This document shows positions 1-11,100 of a stretch of 64,000 nt of DNA, piece after piece. Location: positions 819,614,817 through 819,678,816 of the forward strand of contig NC_090445.1 in NCBI RefSeq assembly GCF_031143425.1, in the 5' to 3' direction. Each line of letters opens with the position of its first letter. Positions within the stretch are counted from its first letter, which is position 1. Both the position numbers and the translations under genes were made by a program. Under the pieces are notes generated by a model. It was not told the DNA's origin and searched no databases. It worked only from the letters and a program-made list of their open reading frames with translations. This DNA is from Pleurodeles waltl. Taxonomy: Eukaryota; Chordata; Amphibia; Caudata; Salamandridae.

Positions 1-542
1 AGTGAGATCGCCATGTTCCCAGGATGGAGCTGTGCCGAGGAGAACCAACTTGCCAGGAGGTAAGCTGGAGCACTGTGGGGCCCCGTGGCAGAGCGGCTCT
101 GTCAGTGGCTGTGCTCCTGTGGAACCAGGAGCGAAGAGGAGAGCTGGCAGCAGCAGGAAGCCACGGCCGCCCCTCACCCCCTGAGTTAACCTTGGCTGTG
201 CCAGCAACAGTTTATCAGGAGAGTTCTAATAAGAAACACGTGGCCCATGCGAGAGCCACGTGTATTTAGGGATGGAACAGAGCAGCAGCAACATGAGTTG
301 CATTACCGGCGGCAAGCTAGCAGGGCAGTGTGAGAACAGCATATATAAAAAAATAAATACAAAAAATCATATGTACAAAAGCAGAAGCCCGGACTGTCAG
401 GGGAAGACTTTTCAAAGCCTGCAGCACATCCCTCAAATATTTTCCCAGCACAGTTCAGCGGGGGACAGCCTAAAAGGCAAGGCAACCCGAGTGGACCAGG
501 CAGCAAAGCAGTGCGGGCAGCCAGGGTCAGCCCTGTTGGGCG

Positions 543-2095
543 ATGCAACCCGTTTGCAACCACAGTCACAAACTCAACCAGGGACAGCCCAGTGGGCGAC
601 GTGACCCATGTAGATTAACAAGCAAAAACAGTGGACAGTCCATTCAGGGCGACGTGACCCTGCCAGCAGCGCACCAGAGACTAGCCACAACACAGCTCTG
701 CATGGAGAACCAAGGCGCCAACCAAGATCTCGACGTGGAGGAAATAATCAAGTCAGCAAGGGAGGCAGCTTCAACGCGCAGCAAAGACAGGATCCTGAAA
801 CAGATCAGGGGAGGTGGAACAAGCGAGGAACCAACGCAAGAGGAGCACACCGAGGACAGGTCTCGCGACACAGCCAGGGACGAGGTGGAGACCCAGGGAG
901 TCAAACAAGTGGCAGCGGAACGCAAGCAGAGGAGGCAAAAAAGGGGAGAAGAAAGAGGCAAGAGGATCCTTAGCGGCAGGGGCCCCAGGTCCAAGCAAGC
1001 AAGTGAAGCAGAGCAACGGTGAGCAAATCAGTGTGATTGTGCAGGAATGTTTAAAGTCAATGGAGCCTTTGCTATTTGTGAAGCAGGGGGGAGCACGCAA
1101 AGAAAATGGGTCCGAGGAGGCAGAGCCCAAGGGGGGACACTGGCCCCAGCAACACCGGGGGGAAAGGGTCCCCCGCGCCTACAGCAGAAGCGCTGAGCAA
1201 GCGATGCCTGTCACCTGACCGGGGGGAGGAGGAGTTAACATCCACAGGCGCAGGGCTCTACCAACACAAGTCTGGGGCAGTGGCACAGAAGTGGAAGGGC
1301 GCAGGCAGCGCAGTCCATCAGCTGGGGGGTTGGCGCCAGAGGCATACAAAAGAGGAAGCCTCGGGAGGCCCTACATGGTAGCCCGAGCACCAGGTCTGGT
1401 AAGTATGAGACCACTAGCGGTCAAAGAGCGAATCTTGCGTAGGGAATTCATCAACATATTCCCGTTCTTAGAGATCCAGGTCGAAGGGTTAGATTTGACC
1501 ACAGTAGACACGAAAAAGGAAGAGAGGAGAAAGAGAAATAGAGTGAGGAAAGAGATGAATTTTGATAACTGGCTGGATGCGTTTAGAATTATGGCCTGCA
1601 TCATAGTAGAGAAATTCCCCGACTGGCTCTAACAGTCAAAGATACACGAAGCACAGAGGCAATTCACAGGGGATTCCCGGCTAGATTCCGACAAAGGTTT
1701 CAGGCTTAAAATGCAGGCTCTCCCAGACATGGAACGGGATGAGGAAGATGTGGCAGGTTACATGCACAAGATGATGATAGCAAGAGAAGCTAAGAGCTGG
1801 GCAGGGAAGAACGAGCATTCTTTTAGTTGGAGCTATCAGAAGTGAAGGCAAGAGAAGGCGAAGCCCTTTCACAAACAGCATCAGTATACGCAGTGGAAGG
1901 GAACACAAACTGGGAAAGGGGCAAAAGTGGTATGTTTCAAATATGACAAGGACGAATGCACTTGAGGAGTTCAGGCACGTCTGCTCCACATGCGGGGAGG
2001 GGGCATCCCGCAGCTGAATGCAAAAGAGGAAGAGGAAGTAGCCACAGGAGGGAAAAAGAAGAAGAGGAAGTAATCAAGGCAGCAACGTAGCCTGG
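543..2095 (+). pseudogene. Ngaro-like gag remnant with zinc knuckle
   Basis: The gag-like protein is spread over several frames. An acidic/basic N-terminal part begins at the ATG at 703 (MENQGANQDLDVEE). A block at about 1291-1632 contains FDNWLDAFRIMACIIVEKFPDWL-type sequence, the helical gag core seen in Ngaro elements. It ends in a stop at 1630. A CCHC zinc knuckle lies at about 1978-2030, reading HVCSTCG then GHPAAECKRG. A one-base frameshift falls between the second cysteine and the histidine, so the knuckle is no longer in one frame. Gag would bind the element RNA. This copy cannot make the protein. Confidence 0.6.
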
Positions 2096-2539
2096 TTGGG
2101 GAGAGAAGTGGAGTTGGCTAGATCCCCCATAAACCAAGGCAGATTGAGGCAGCTAACCAATGAATATAACAAAAAGGGCGCAAGTTTACTGTGTGAAGGT
2201 TTTGAGCAAGGTTTTAGAATTCCTTCAAGAGGTAAAGCCCATAAGGTAGAGACAAGGAACCAGCGCTCAGCAAGCAAACACCCCAAGACAATAAGAGAAA
2301 AAAATAACAAAGAGAAGGAGCCAGGGAGAGCAGAGGGCCCTCTGAGTGGAGCCCCCCCCCCCAGTTTGGTAATATCACCCCTGGGAGTGGTCCACAAAAC
2401 AGAACAAAGGCAAATTCAGGCTTATTCACCACCAGAGGGAGAGTAGTGAACAATGGTATTGACCCTGACGACTGCGTGGTGGGGTATGAATCAGTGGAGG
2501 ATGCGGTAGAAATGGTGCACGCTAAAGGGAGCAGTGCCT

Positions 2540-3620
2540 TGATGGCGAAAGCAGAAAGAGTCGGCATTCAGGTTTCTCCCCGTTCATCCAGAGAGTTACC
2601 ACCTTCTGAGTTTCAAATTTGAGGGCGAAGCATCTTTCAACAAAACCCTACCCATGAGGTGCTCCATATTGTGCGCATATGTTGAAAAATTCAGCACATT
2701 CATGGAATGGGCTCTGCATAAAGGTCACCCAAGGGAAGTTACACTACCTAGGTGACTTCCTATTCATCGGGCAGCCCAGTGGATCAGAATGTCAGGACTT
2801 ATTGAAGGGTTTCCAATCTTTAGTGGCAGAGCTGGGGGTACCTCTGGCAGAGAATAAGACAATGGGCCCTACCACTAAGGTGGTATTCCTAGGCATAGAA
2901 CTGGACTCAAAAGCAGGCACATCCAGCATGCCCCAGGACAAAGTACAGGACTTGGCAAAGGACATCCAAAGGTTGCTGGGCAAGCAGAAGGCCACACTTG
3001 GGTAGCTCAAAGGGCTAATCATTCAATTGAATTTTGCAGCAAAAGTCAACCTAGCAGGAAGGGTGTTTGCTAGGCGAATCATGCATTTGACGAGGGGGCT
3101 TTAGAAAACACCACCATTTCAGTTTGGGCTTAGGGGTGAAGCAAGATTTGAGGACTTGCTGTCATTTTTGGAAGAATTCAATGGCACCTTAATATGGAAA
3201 GAAGGCTGGGTGTCCACAAAGCAGATCTAACTTTACACTGATGCAGCAGGCAGCATAGGTTTCGGGGCCATACTCAAGAATAGATGGTGCGTCAATAAGT
3301 GGCCACAGACATGGGCAGCAGCAGGCCTCACAAGGAACATCACACTCCTTGAATTATTCCTCATTGTAGTGGGCCTAACAACTTGGCAGGAACAGCTGAA
3401 GGACATGAAGATCACGCTGGTCAGATAACCGGCCGGTAGTCCACACGATTAATAGAGGGGCGTCTCAGTGCGCAAAAGTGTTAAAATTGCTGCACCACCT
3501 GGTAAAAGTACAACTAGCAAACAACAAGACTTTAGGGTGAAACCTGTACCAGGCATAAATAATACTAAAGCAGATGCACCGTCTCGATTTCAGATGAGAG
3601 ATTCAGGAGCTTAGCTCTGG
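2540..3620 (+). pseudogene. Ngaro-like reverse transcriptase-RNase H remnant
   Basis: From 2560 the frames give the RT palm (FRFLPVHPES, then LLSFKFEGEASFNKTLPMRCS). After a frameshift, the catalytic region follows at 2679-3005 with LHYLGDFLFIG, where LDD has become LGD, and with VVFLGIELDS. RNase H follows at about 3225-3620, with DAAGSIGFGAILKNRW at the start and VVHTINRGASQCAKVL then ADAPSRFQMRD at the end. The first half of the RT is missing, because the gag end at about 2440 runs almost directly into the palm. The lost aspartate, the stops at 3003 and about 3230, and frameshifts show that it is dead. Confidence 0.7.
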
Positions 3621-3639
3621 GAGCAGACGAGAGATAACA

Positions 3640-4395
3640 CCATTTCCGTGCAGTCTCTTGGGGCTGGTGGAGTGGCTTATCCCTTTTGATAGAGCACGCC
3701 CTAGCCCCAAAGACAGCAAGACACTATGTTGCGCTGTGCAAGAACCGTGCAAGAGGTCACAGGTTTAAGGGCCTTTGAGGATCACCAGGAAGCGAAGAAA
3801 GCGGTGGAGCAATTAATACAGTGGTCTTTCACGAAGAAGAAATCCAAGTTTTGGGCGCAGGCGCATCTACCCCCGGTGGCGCACTTTAGTACGCTTGCAA
3901 CTGGAAGAGACCCCACAAACTCATTATATAAAGGCAGCGATGAAAGGGTGGCGCAGACTAGAAGGACCTGCTAGGCATCGGCGCGCCCAATAGAATTCCA
4001 CACATTAAGGCAGCTGGTGGGGGTGCTAAACAGTTTATGACTGAACAGCTTTGAAAGCACGCACTTCAAAGCGGCATTCACCCTGGCTTTCCTTGGAGCT
4101 TTTAGTTTAAGTGAGCTAGTAGCCCCCTCCAAAGTGGGGAACACGCATGCATATTTACAAAGACAGGACTTGAATAGGCCACAAATTTATGCAAATACTA
4201 CTAAGGAGATCCAAGACCAACCAGATGGGGAAAGGGACAAAAGTAGAGCTAAGATGCCTGGACGACCTAGTTATGCCCAGTGTGCAACGTGCAGAGATAT
4301 TTAGAGGTGAGGCCGGCGGGGCACGGGGCGCTCTTAAAGCACAACAATGGAGAATGCTTGAGCACATTTCAGTTCAAAACAGTGCTCAAAAGGGG
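3640..4395 (+). pseudogene. Ngaro-like tyrosine recombinase, truncated
   Basis: The N-terminal DNA-binding part reads at 3726-3974 (LIQWSFTKKKSKFWAQAHLP). The core follows with FKAAFTLAFLGAFSLSELVAPSK at about 4065-4135, where the usual arginine before SELV is serine. Next come LRRSKTNQMGKGTKVEL (4195-4250) and CPVCNVQRYLE. The reading then stops at FQFKTVLKRGLKK near 4395. The C-terminal box with the H-x-x-R and the catalytic tyrosine is absent. The sequence passes straight into the hydrolase tail, so this copy has an internal deletion at about 4395-4410 and could not integrate DNA. Confidence 0.65.
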
Positions 4396-4625
4396 ACTGA
4401 AGAAATCGAGAAAAAAGCTGAACGTGTCAGTTCAAAAGTTTTGCATCGCAAATGGCTGGGAAAGCATTCGGCATGGTCTAATCAGCTTGCAGAGGCCAGA
4501 ATACTTTGGGGAGGACGAGGTGCACCTGTCTACACTGGGAACATAGGTATTTTGGGCCAACTTATGGGTTGCGTTGCGGCTAGAAGGCTGCGAATAAAAT
4601 GGACCGAACTGGGGGGAGTTGCCTA
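4396..4625 (+). pseudogene. SGNH-hydrolase C-terminal remnant in Ngaro-like element
   Basis: Just after the recombinase core the frame at 4280-4546 reads LNVSVQKFCIANGWESIRHG and then RPEYFGEDEVHLSTLGT, followed by a stop and a frameshifted IFWANLWVALRLEG. The D-x-V-H-L-S-x-x-G motif contains the Asp and His of the SGNH catalytic triad. It matches the hydrolase-like domain reported downstream of the recombinase in many vertebrate Ngaro elements. The N-terminal part with the catalytic serine and the GGND block is missing, which fits one deletion that took the end of the recombinase and the start of the hydrolase. Its function in such elements is not established. Confidence 0.6.
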
Positions 4626-5147
4626 TTGGGTGCTAACCCAAAGGCAGAATGGTGGAGAGGAGCATTAAAGAACATGAAAGGCCACAACCAAAACAGCGGG
4701 TTGGCAGGGCTACTTACCTTGGGATGCCTAACGTGACATGAAACAGGGCACTTGCAGCCCAGGTCTGCCAAAGAGCTGGACACAAGGACTAACCAAGGTA
4801 GCGAGTTTAGCCTAAAAGAAAATGAGTACCCTCCTACAAAAAAAAGGAATAACGCCAACGCCAAGAGGCAACATACCCAAAGGACTAAATGCTTGGATTG
4901 ATTTATGGCAAATTGATTGATGGGCATGTGATATGCAGATGTCGGCAATTTAGGGGGATGTTAATATGTCAAAAGTGATTTATGACCCAAATGTACAAAA
5001 TGTAAGCACTTAACTTGTGGGCTTTCAATCTCATGGAAGACAATGTGATTTATGGCTATTCAAGGCCTGTTATCTGCATGCCATAGGTGATGACAATGAT
5101 TTTTGGCCCTTGTAAAAGGGCGGGCAACCATGCTATAAGTCAATATT

Positions 5148-5153
5148 AATAAA
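5148..5153 (+). terminator. polyadenylation signal AATAAA of the Ngaro-like element
   Basis: AATAAA lies about 500 bases after the hydrolase remnant, in the expected 3' position for the plus-strand element. This is position-based inference only. Confidence 0.35.
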
Positions 5154-5659
5154 CCGCGGCCAACATTTCCCAAATCAAGAAACTGAGTCATGTACTATCT
5201 TTTAGTATTTTCGGGAACGGGCTGTTTGGAGGGGGTTTGGCGCTCGAGTCCTGCAGGTGCATATAATGAGGGCAGAATCAGCTGGAGACGCTGAAAAGTT
5301 TGTTTGCTTCCCTCCATAAACACCCACAGGATTTTGACTTTTTTGCAAACAGCCAGAGGTGAGTGTTGCTAAGCCGTAAGGAGTCAGGGCGGGGTAACAT
5401 ATCGCTTCTGTTGCTGAGCGGAGGGTGCGTAACAGTACTAGCTGTTAAGCTCTATTTTGAAACTGTATGATCTAAGCAGTAGCAGAGAGGAAGTGGTACT
5501 AATTGACTGGAACCGGGGCACGTAGCCTCCTTTGCTCACTTGTGCAGCTGGAATGTTGGACATGAGAAGGCTGGAGAGGCTTGGGCGCTGATGATCTGCT
5601 TGGGGGAACCTTTTGGGGTAAGAAACTGTGTCAAGCTCTTGAATAAGAATTTCCAAAGC

Positions 5660-7010
5660 ATGAGGAAGCAGCATTTTAAAACTATGATTTCTGTTGGAAC
5701 CTCAAACTCCCCCCCATCTCGGGCTCAGAGAGTTAAGAGACGCACTGTAGAAGCAAAGTCAGCCGCTGCCTGAGGCAAATTGCAGTTTTGGCAGCAGTTC
5801 CAAAGTCTTACTCATCTAGCATACAGAATGGAGCTGAGATTGGGGCAGATAATGGAGAGCGGCCTGTAATTCCAGAGCAGCTGGTACAAGGTTCTGCAGA
5901 GGTTACAAACCATATTCAAACAGGAGCTCACAGCAAGGAGGTCTGTGAGAAGGTGACTGTTGAGGCAGATCCGCAGCAGGGTAAAATAATAGAATACCGC
6001 TTGTTTGTGAAGGGGAGGTTGCTGGTGTCTGATACTATGACCATATCTCAATCTCAATCCTTTGCTACAAGAGCTCCATTAGAGGTACAGCTTCCTTTAC
6101 AAGGCCTTACCCTTGGGTCTATCCCTTGCCCCGAGCGTCATCATCTACCAGGGTTGAACCCACCAGTGGCACCCAGGATCTGCTGCAGCCTGAGAGGGCT
6201 ATAGGAGTGCAGGCCCTGGGGAAGCAGCACCAGGAGCTGAGTCAGCAGCAGGAATATCAGCAAGAGGCTGGAGGAAATGGAATCTGCTCTGATCATTGTG
6301 TAAAAACCATACTTGATACTATTTTGGTTGAGATCAGGGAACTAAAGACCTCGCAGGCATTTGAGATTGCTATTTTCCATGATTGTCGAAAACTGAAGAA
6401 AACATGGATGAAGGAGTCTGAGTGTAGACTATCAGAACTCGAAGATAAAGCTGCCACAGGGCAGAAAGAATTCAGCCAATATCAAAACCAAGGATGCCTC
6501 TTGGAAAATAAGATCAAGGAGCCTAAACATCACTCTTGGTGCACCAACCTCTGCATAGTGGGCATTTCAGAGCGATGTAAGGGGAAACAGGTTCTCTAAT
6601 GGGTTGACTCATTTATCAAGGCCAATGTGCGGCCAGAGTTTTCAGGGGACTTAACTATAACAAGGGCCCATCGAGTTCCATCCCAACATCTTCAAGGCTC
6701 AAAATTTCCACATACTACCCTGGTGCACTTTGTGGATAATCGAATAAAATAGTGCATGTTGGCCAAGTCAATTGGGAGAAAACAGTTTTCAACCCCTGAT
6801 ATACCTCACTGTTGTATTTACACAGACATGTCAGCATCAACGGCTCGTCATCAAAGAGATTATGGCAAGATGTTAAACTCATTTAGAGCTCTGGGTGCTC
6901 AAGCATCCATAGTACAACAGTCTAAGCAGAAAGTGTTGGTAAAGACGCAGTTCTGTTTATTCAGCAACCTTGGAGATGTGCAGGAGTTTCTTCAGAAGAT
7001 CTTAAACTGA
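5660..7010 (+). pseudogene. L1 ORF1 (RNA-binding protein) remnant
   Basis: The best single frame runs 6126-7010 with two internal stops (TAA at 6598, TAG at 6750). It shows a heptad-rich stretch (about 6330-6500, MKESECRLSELEDKAA), then the RRM-like block LCIVGISE (about 6550) and FIKANVRPEFSG, then TITRAHRVP. The C-terminal domain follows at 6830-7010 with RDYGKMLNSFRALGAQ and FSNLGDVQEFL. Human and Xenopus L1 ORF1 proteins have the same order. The N-terminal part before 6126 is spread over other frames. The product would be a trimeric RNA chaperone of the L1 particle; this copy is broken. Confidence 0.7.
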
Positions 7011-7349
7011 GAGTGAATAATGACTGTTTCTCTCTATATTCTGTAGTTTCATATACAAGAATAATTTTCAGAGGGGTGGGTGTGTTTCTGGGTCATGTGT
7101 GCAGCGGGTTGCAATAACATGACACTTATTTTATGAAGAGAGGGTGAGAGGGGGTAGTGTGGGCAATTGACACCCTCTCCAACCACCCTGTCAGGGCTGG
7201 GGTGTTCCAAGGGTCAATTGGGGGGCTTTTTGGGTGGAATTTTAGGTAGGGTGTGCACTCAGAGTTAAAAAGAGCAGAAAGTTAGTAGGATGTGAAATAC
7301 TGATGGCCAGCCATGTGAAAGAGGCGGTAAGCTGGCAAAAGGTATCTTT

Positions 7350-10300
7350 GTGATGGGACGTAATGTTACATTTGTTCCGTGCAATGTAAATGGCATGTCA
7401 CATAGACAGAAATATGTGGGGCAGATTAGATGGTTGGGCTCCTTTTCCCCAAAAGCATTGTTTCTACAGGAAACCCATTTTAAGAACAGCTCGCCCAATA
7501 CCTTTATTCTGAAGCACTACTCTCAAGCCTACTTTGCTTCAACTGGTCTGGCAGTAAGGGAGGGTGGCGTTTTTTCTGGGAAGGAGGCTTGATTAGTTGG
7601 TCAGTGATTTAATTGGAGATGCACAGGGCAGATGGTTATGGTTGAAGGTCACTGTAAATGGGGCCCTGCTAAATCTGGTCAACTATTATGCCCCTGTCCT
7701 TGATGAAACAGATGCATTGTTGCAGATCTATAATATTAACATGGGTACAGCGGGGCCATTAGTAAGGTGATTTAAAATGATTGATTTTTTATTTCATTTC
7801 CCAGTATATTAAAAGGATGAGCTCTGATATCTAGGCTAACTCCTTCTTTGATTATTCCTTAGCCTCGTTTACAGTGGAGCTGGAGACACCAAGGGGTGAA
7901 AGGCGCAGGTGGCAGCTGGACCGAACACTTCCATTGATCAGGACTGGCCCATAAACATGAAGCAATTCATCCAGAATTATTTTCAGTTAAAAAAGGGGAA
8001 GGCCTCATTGGTTTCTGTGTGGCAAGCCTTTAATGCTTCCGTCAGGGGCCAGATAATTGCTTATAAGGCTCAGCAACACGAAGCGTAGAGAGCATGTAAC
8101 TCATTTACAATTGGCAGTAGGTCAAACCCTACAGATTAAGAAAAGACTCCAAGGTGTCCTCTTGCCCACGGACAACCATCTTGAAAATGGAAAGCAAAAC
8201 CTGACTGATTTGTTTTATTTTGTAGGTAATCAACAGTTCCAGGGCATTCCATCAGAGACTATATGAAGAGAGTCAACAGATTGGGAAATGCTGGGCCTGG
8301 TCTACACGGGTGAGGCAGGGGGCTTCAGTTGTTAGGAAATTGCAGAGTCCAGTAACAAGAGAAACAGTTTCAGTAAAGGCCAGGGTTTCTCGAGTTTTTC
8401 CTCAGCATTATAAAGCTGTTAATGAAACTAGCTATGCAACTTCACAGACTAGTATATCTCAATATTTTCAATCCATCAGGTTACCAAGTCTGCCGAATTT
8501 CCAGGCTGAAAAGTTTCTCTACTATATCTGTGCCAGAGGTGCAGGCAGCTCTCGCAACCATGCCTAGTGGGGAAGGCCTATGGCAATGATGGCTTTCCAA
8601 CCAAATTTTATAAAACTTTTGCCACCGATCTAGTATCTTTTTGAGCGATGTATTTAATTTTGTTAAGGAGGGAGGTGAAGTCCCTTCTCTTTTTAAGGAA
8701 TCTATAATAGCTTCTTAAAGAAGGGCAAGAACCAGAGGGATGTTAATTCATATTGGTCTATCAGCTTACTTAATGCTGATTACAAGTTTTTGATGAATGT
8801 TTGCGCTATTTGCACTAACTCGCTTGCCCAGGCTTTAATTCATAGAAACCAGGCTGGTTTTCTGGGGGTCGGTTGGTGGCTGTAATCACAGTCTTCTTAA
8901 TGCAGGAGCTGGATTATTTCTAAGTTAACCAGACCAGTGCAGCACTTATTAAAGTCGATGCTGGGAAAGCTTTCGATCTGGTCAACTGGAATGCATTGTT
9001 TTTTGGTTTGAAGAAATTTGGTTTTCCCTCTCAATTCACTAGAATGCTGGTGAATTGAAATCAAGGCGCACAAACAAAGATATTTGTTAATTCTGAGTTT
9101 GCAGGATCAGTGGAAATCAACAGAGGGACCTGTCAGGGGTACACTTTCGCTCCTATTTTATTCACTTTTTTTAATAGAACCTTTGACACCCAGGATTCGG
9201 GCCAGTCAATCAACCAAGACCCCCGTCTCGATATCGTCAAGTTAAAAAATGTTCGCAGACGATATCATTCTCTATTTGAAGCCCTGTAAGGAGAATGTTT
9301 AGAAGTTGCTCAATGAGTTTCACCAGTTTAAAAGTATACAGAGCTATAAAATCAATCAAAAGAAAACCAAGCTCCTTATTTTTAATACCTCAGCTAGTAG
9401 TCTCCCTTTCTCTTTGCCACAAGCTCGATCCCAAAGCCCGACACTATACGTGGGGGATATATGTGATAAAGAATTACTCCTAGCTTTTTCATTTAAATTA
9501 TGCTCTGATGTTTCGTAAAACTAAGGGGCTACTTGATAGACGGGCACTTCTTCCTTTAACAATGGTTGGCAGGGTAGCCTTCATTAAAATGTCTGCTTTG
9601 CTATTACTATTGTTCAGCTTTTCGAATGTTACCATTAAAATTAATAGGAGTTACTTTAGTTCACTTATTAGACGGTTAATCGGCAATAAAAAAGTACCCA
9701 GGGTCAAATATACTGTACTTCAATTGGATTTTGCATAGGGTGGGAAATGGCCCTTCCCCACGTTCAGGCATATTATGAGGATGCCTTTTTAGATCTAGTG
9801 GTGAAAGTATTACTTGGAAGAGGGACGACTGATATTAACATGTTAAATATAATGATGCAGGATGCTGAAACCAGGCCTCTATTTTTTTTTTATTAATGTT
9901 CCAAAATTATCCCCCCACCCCCTAAAAAAACACAGATACAAGCAATTGCAAGATTTGAGTGCTTGACTGACAGTTCTATATAACTCCAATCACATTTCAT
10001 CAGGATTCAGATTGCTTACACTCTAAGAGTCCCAGTACGCAGGCCTGTTAAGTCCTCGTACCCAGATCAGATATTGGAACTCTGTAGACTCAAGGTGTTG
10101 GGGCATTTTCTTCAACGGGGTAAATGCATAACATGGCAAGAGATCTCCACCCACTGTGGCGATCATTGTAAGCGTTTTATTTAGGATACCAAGAGATTGT
10201 GCACTTTTTGAAGTCCCATTATCAAGAAGCTAGTCAGGAAATTCATCCAGCTTTAAGCTACATTTTTAGGTCCAAACCTTTGGGCATCAGCAATTGGTAT

Positions 10301-10680
10301 ATGTTACTAAGTAATCAACGGCCACAGCAGTATCTAATTAATGTTTTGAGAAGATATGGATAACCACACAGTGTTATTTCTCATTGGGGGGTTGGCAGAC
10401 TATACTTTCAGTACGTCACAAGTCTTTAAAGGTGGCAAACTTTAAAAGGATACCTTCTTATCTCGTTGTATGGTCTACTACACCCCTGAAGCCCTACACA
10501 GCCATTGGCTGTTGCTTCCGGTGTAAGCAGCAGGGTGCCGGGGATTGGCTCTATATTTTTTTTAAATTTGTTATAATCTAGTCCACTTTTGATATTTTCA
10601 CCCTGCATTAATGATAGATAACTGGCACACTCGCATTTTATTAATGGCATCGGGATTATGTATGAATTCATTTAGTTGTG
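7350..10680 (+). pseudogene. L1 ORF2 (endonuclease and reverse transcriptase) remnant
   Basis: The endonuclease starts at 7350 with VPCNVNGMSHRQK and then KALFLQETHF, the N and E active-site blocks of APE endonucleases. LLNLVNYYAP follows near 7670. RT blocks appear in changing frames: AALIKVDAGKAFDLVNW (about 8940), INRGTCQGYTFAPILF (about 9120) and MFADDIILYL (about 9248-9277), which is the catalytic FADD motif. Remnants of the C-terminal part continue to about 10680. The many frameshifts and stops make it non-functional. Confidence 0.7.
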
Positions 10681-11076
10681 AGTTTATACTATGCCTGCAC
10701 TTTATTTAATTTAAAAAAAATTATATCTGCAAACTTTGCACAACTTTTTGTTGTTCAGCTCAGCCTGGAGCTTAACTGTTATTTTTAATGATCTTCTGAT
10801 AATGCAATGGATCTATTATCTTTGCTGATGGAAACCATTGTAAATCGTGATTTATGATATATGTTTAATAAATTATAGTCGGGAGCTATAACATGTCTGC
10901 ACTTTTATGGGATGTATGCATTTACCTCTCTGCTTATTCTAATGCCCTTTTGCACAGCTAGTGTGTTCTTGAGCACAGTCTGGCAGCTAACTACCTCGTT
11001 TCTGAAGATTATTGACAATGCATTGTGTTTTTTACCATTTGCCGTTCTAAAACGTGTTAATTTTGCACAAGTTTGC

Positions 11077-11100
11077 TAAAAAAATAAATAAATAAAAAAA
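11077..11100 (+). repeat. A-rich tail of the L1
   Basis: A run of adenines interrupted by AAATAAATAAAT units ends the plus-strand LINE. It marks the likely 3' end of the insertion. Confidence 0.6.

Larger units (their letters stand above)
1..5215 (+). mobile_element. Ngaro-like tyrosine-recombinase retrotransposon, decayed
   Basis: The coding remnants lie in the order gag (zinc knuckle), reverse transcriptase, RNase H, tyrosine recombinase and SGNH-hydrolase tail, all on the plus strand. This order, and the hydrolase tail in particular, is known from vertebrate Ngaro elements of the DIRS order. Every domain carries stops or frameshifts, and the RT and YR look internally deleted. The left end is cut by or close to the window edge, and I did not identify the split direct repeats expected for Ngaro. 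The right boundary with the following L1 is approximate. It is placed after the AATAAA at 5148 and before the GC-rich segment near 5220. Confidence 0.75.
5220..11100 (+). mobile_element. L1-type LINE, nearly full length but decayed
   Basis: A plus-strand non-LTR retrotransposon with an ORF1 remnant (to 7010), a short spacer, an ORF2 remnant with endonuclease and RT, a 3' UTR and an A-rich tail (11077-11100). ORF1 with coiled coil plus RRM-like and C-terminal domains, followed by ORF2 with APE endonuclease and FADD-type RT, is the L1 layout. The GC-rich 5220-5650 segment may be its 5' UTR, but the 5' end is not sharply defined. No target-site duplication was recognised. Many stops and frameshifts show it is old. 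Confidence 0.75.
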
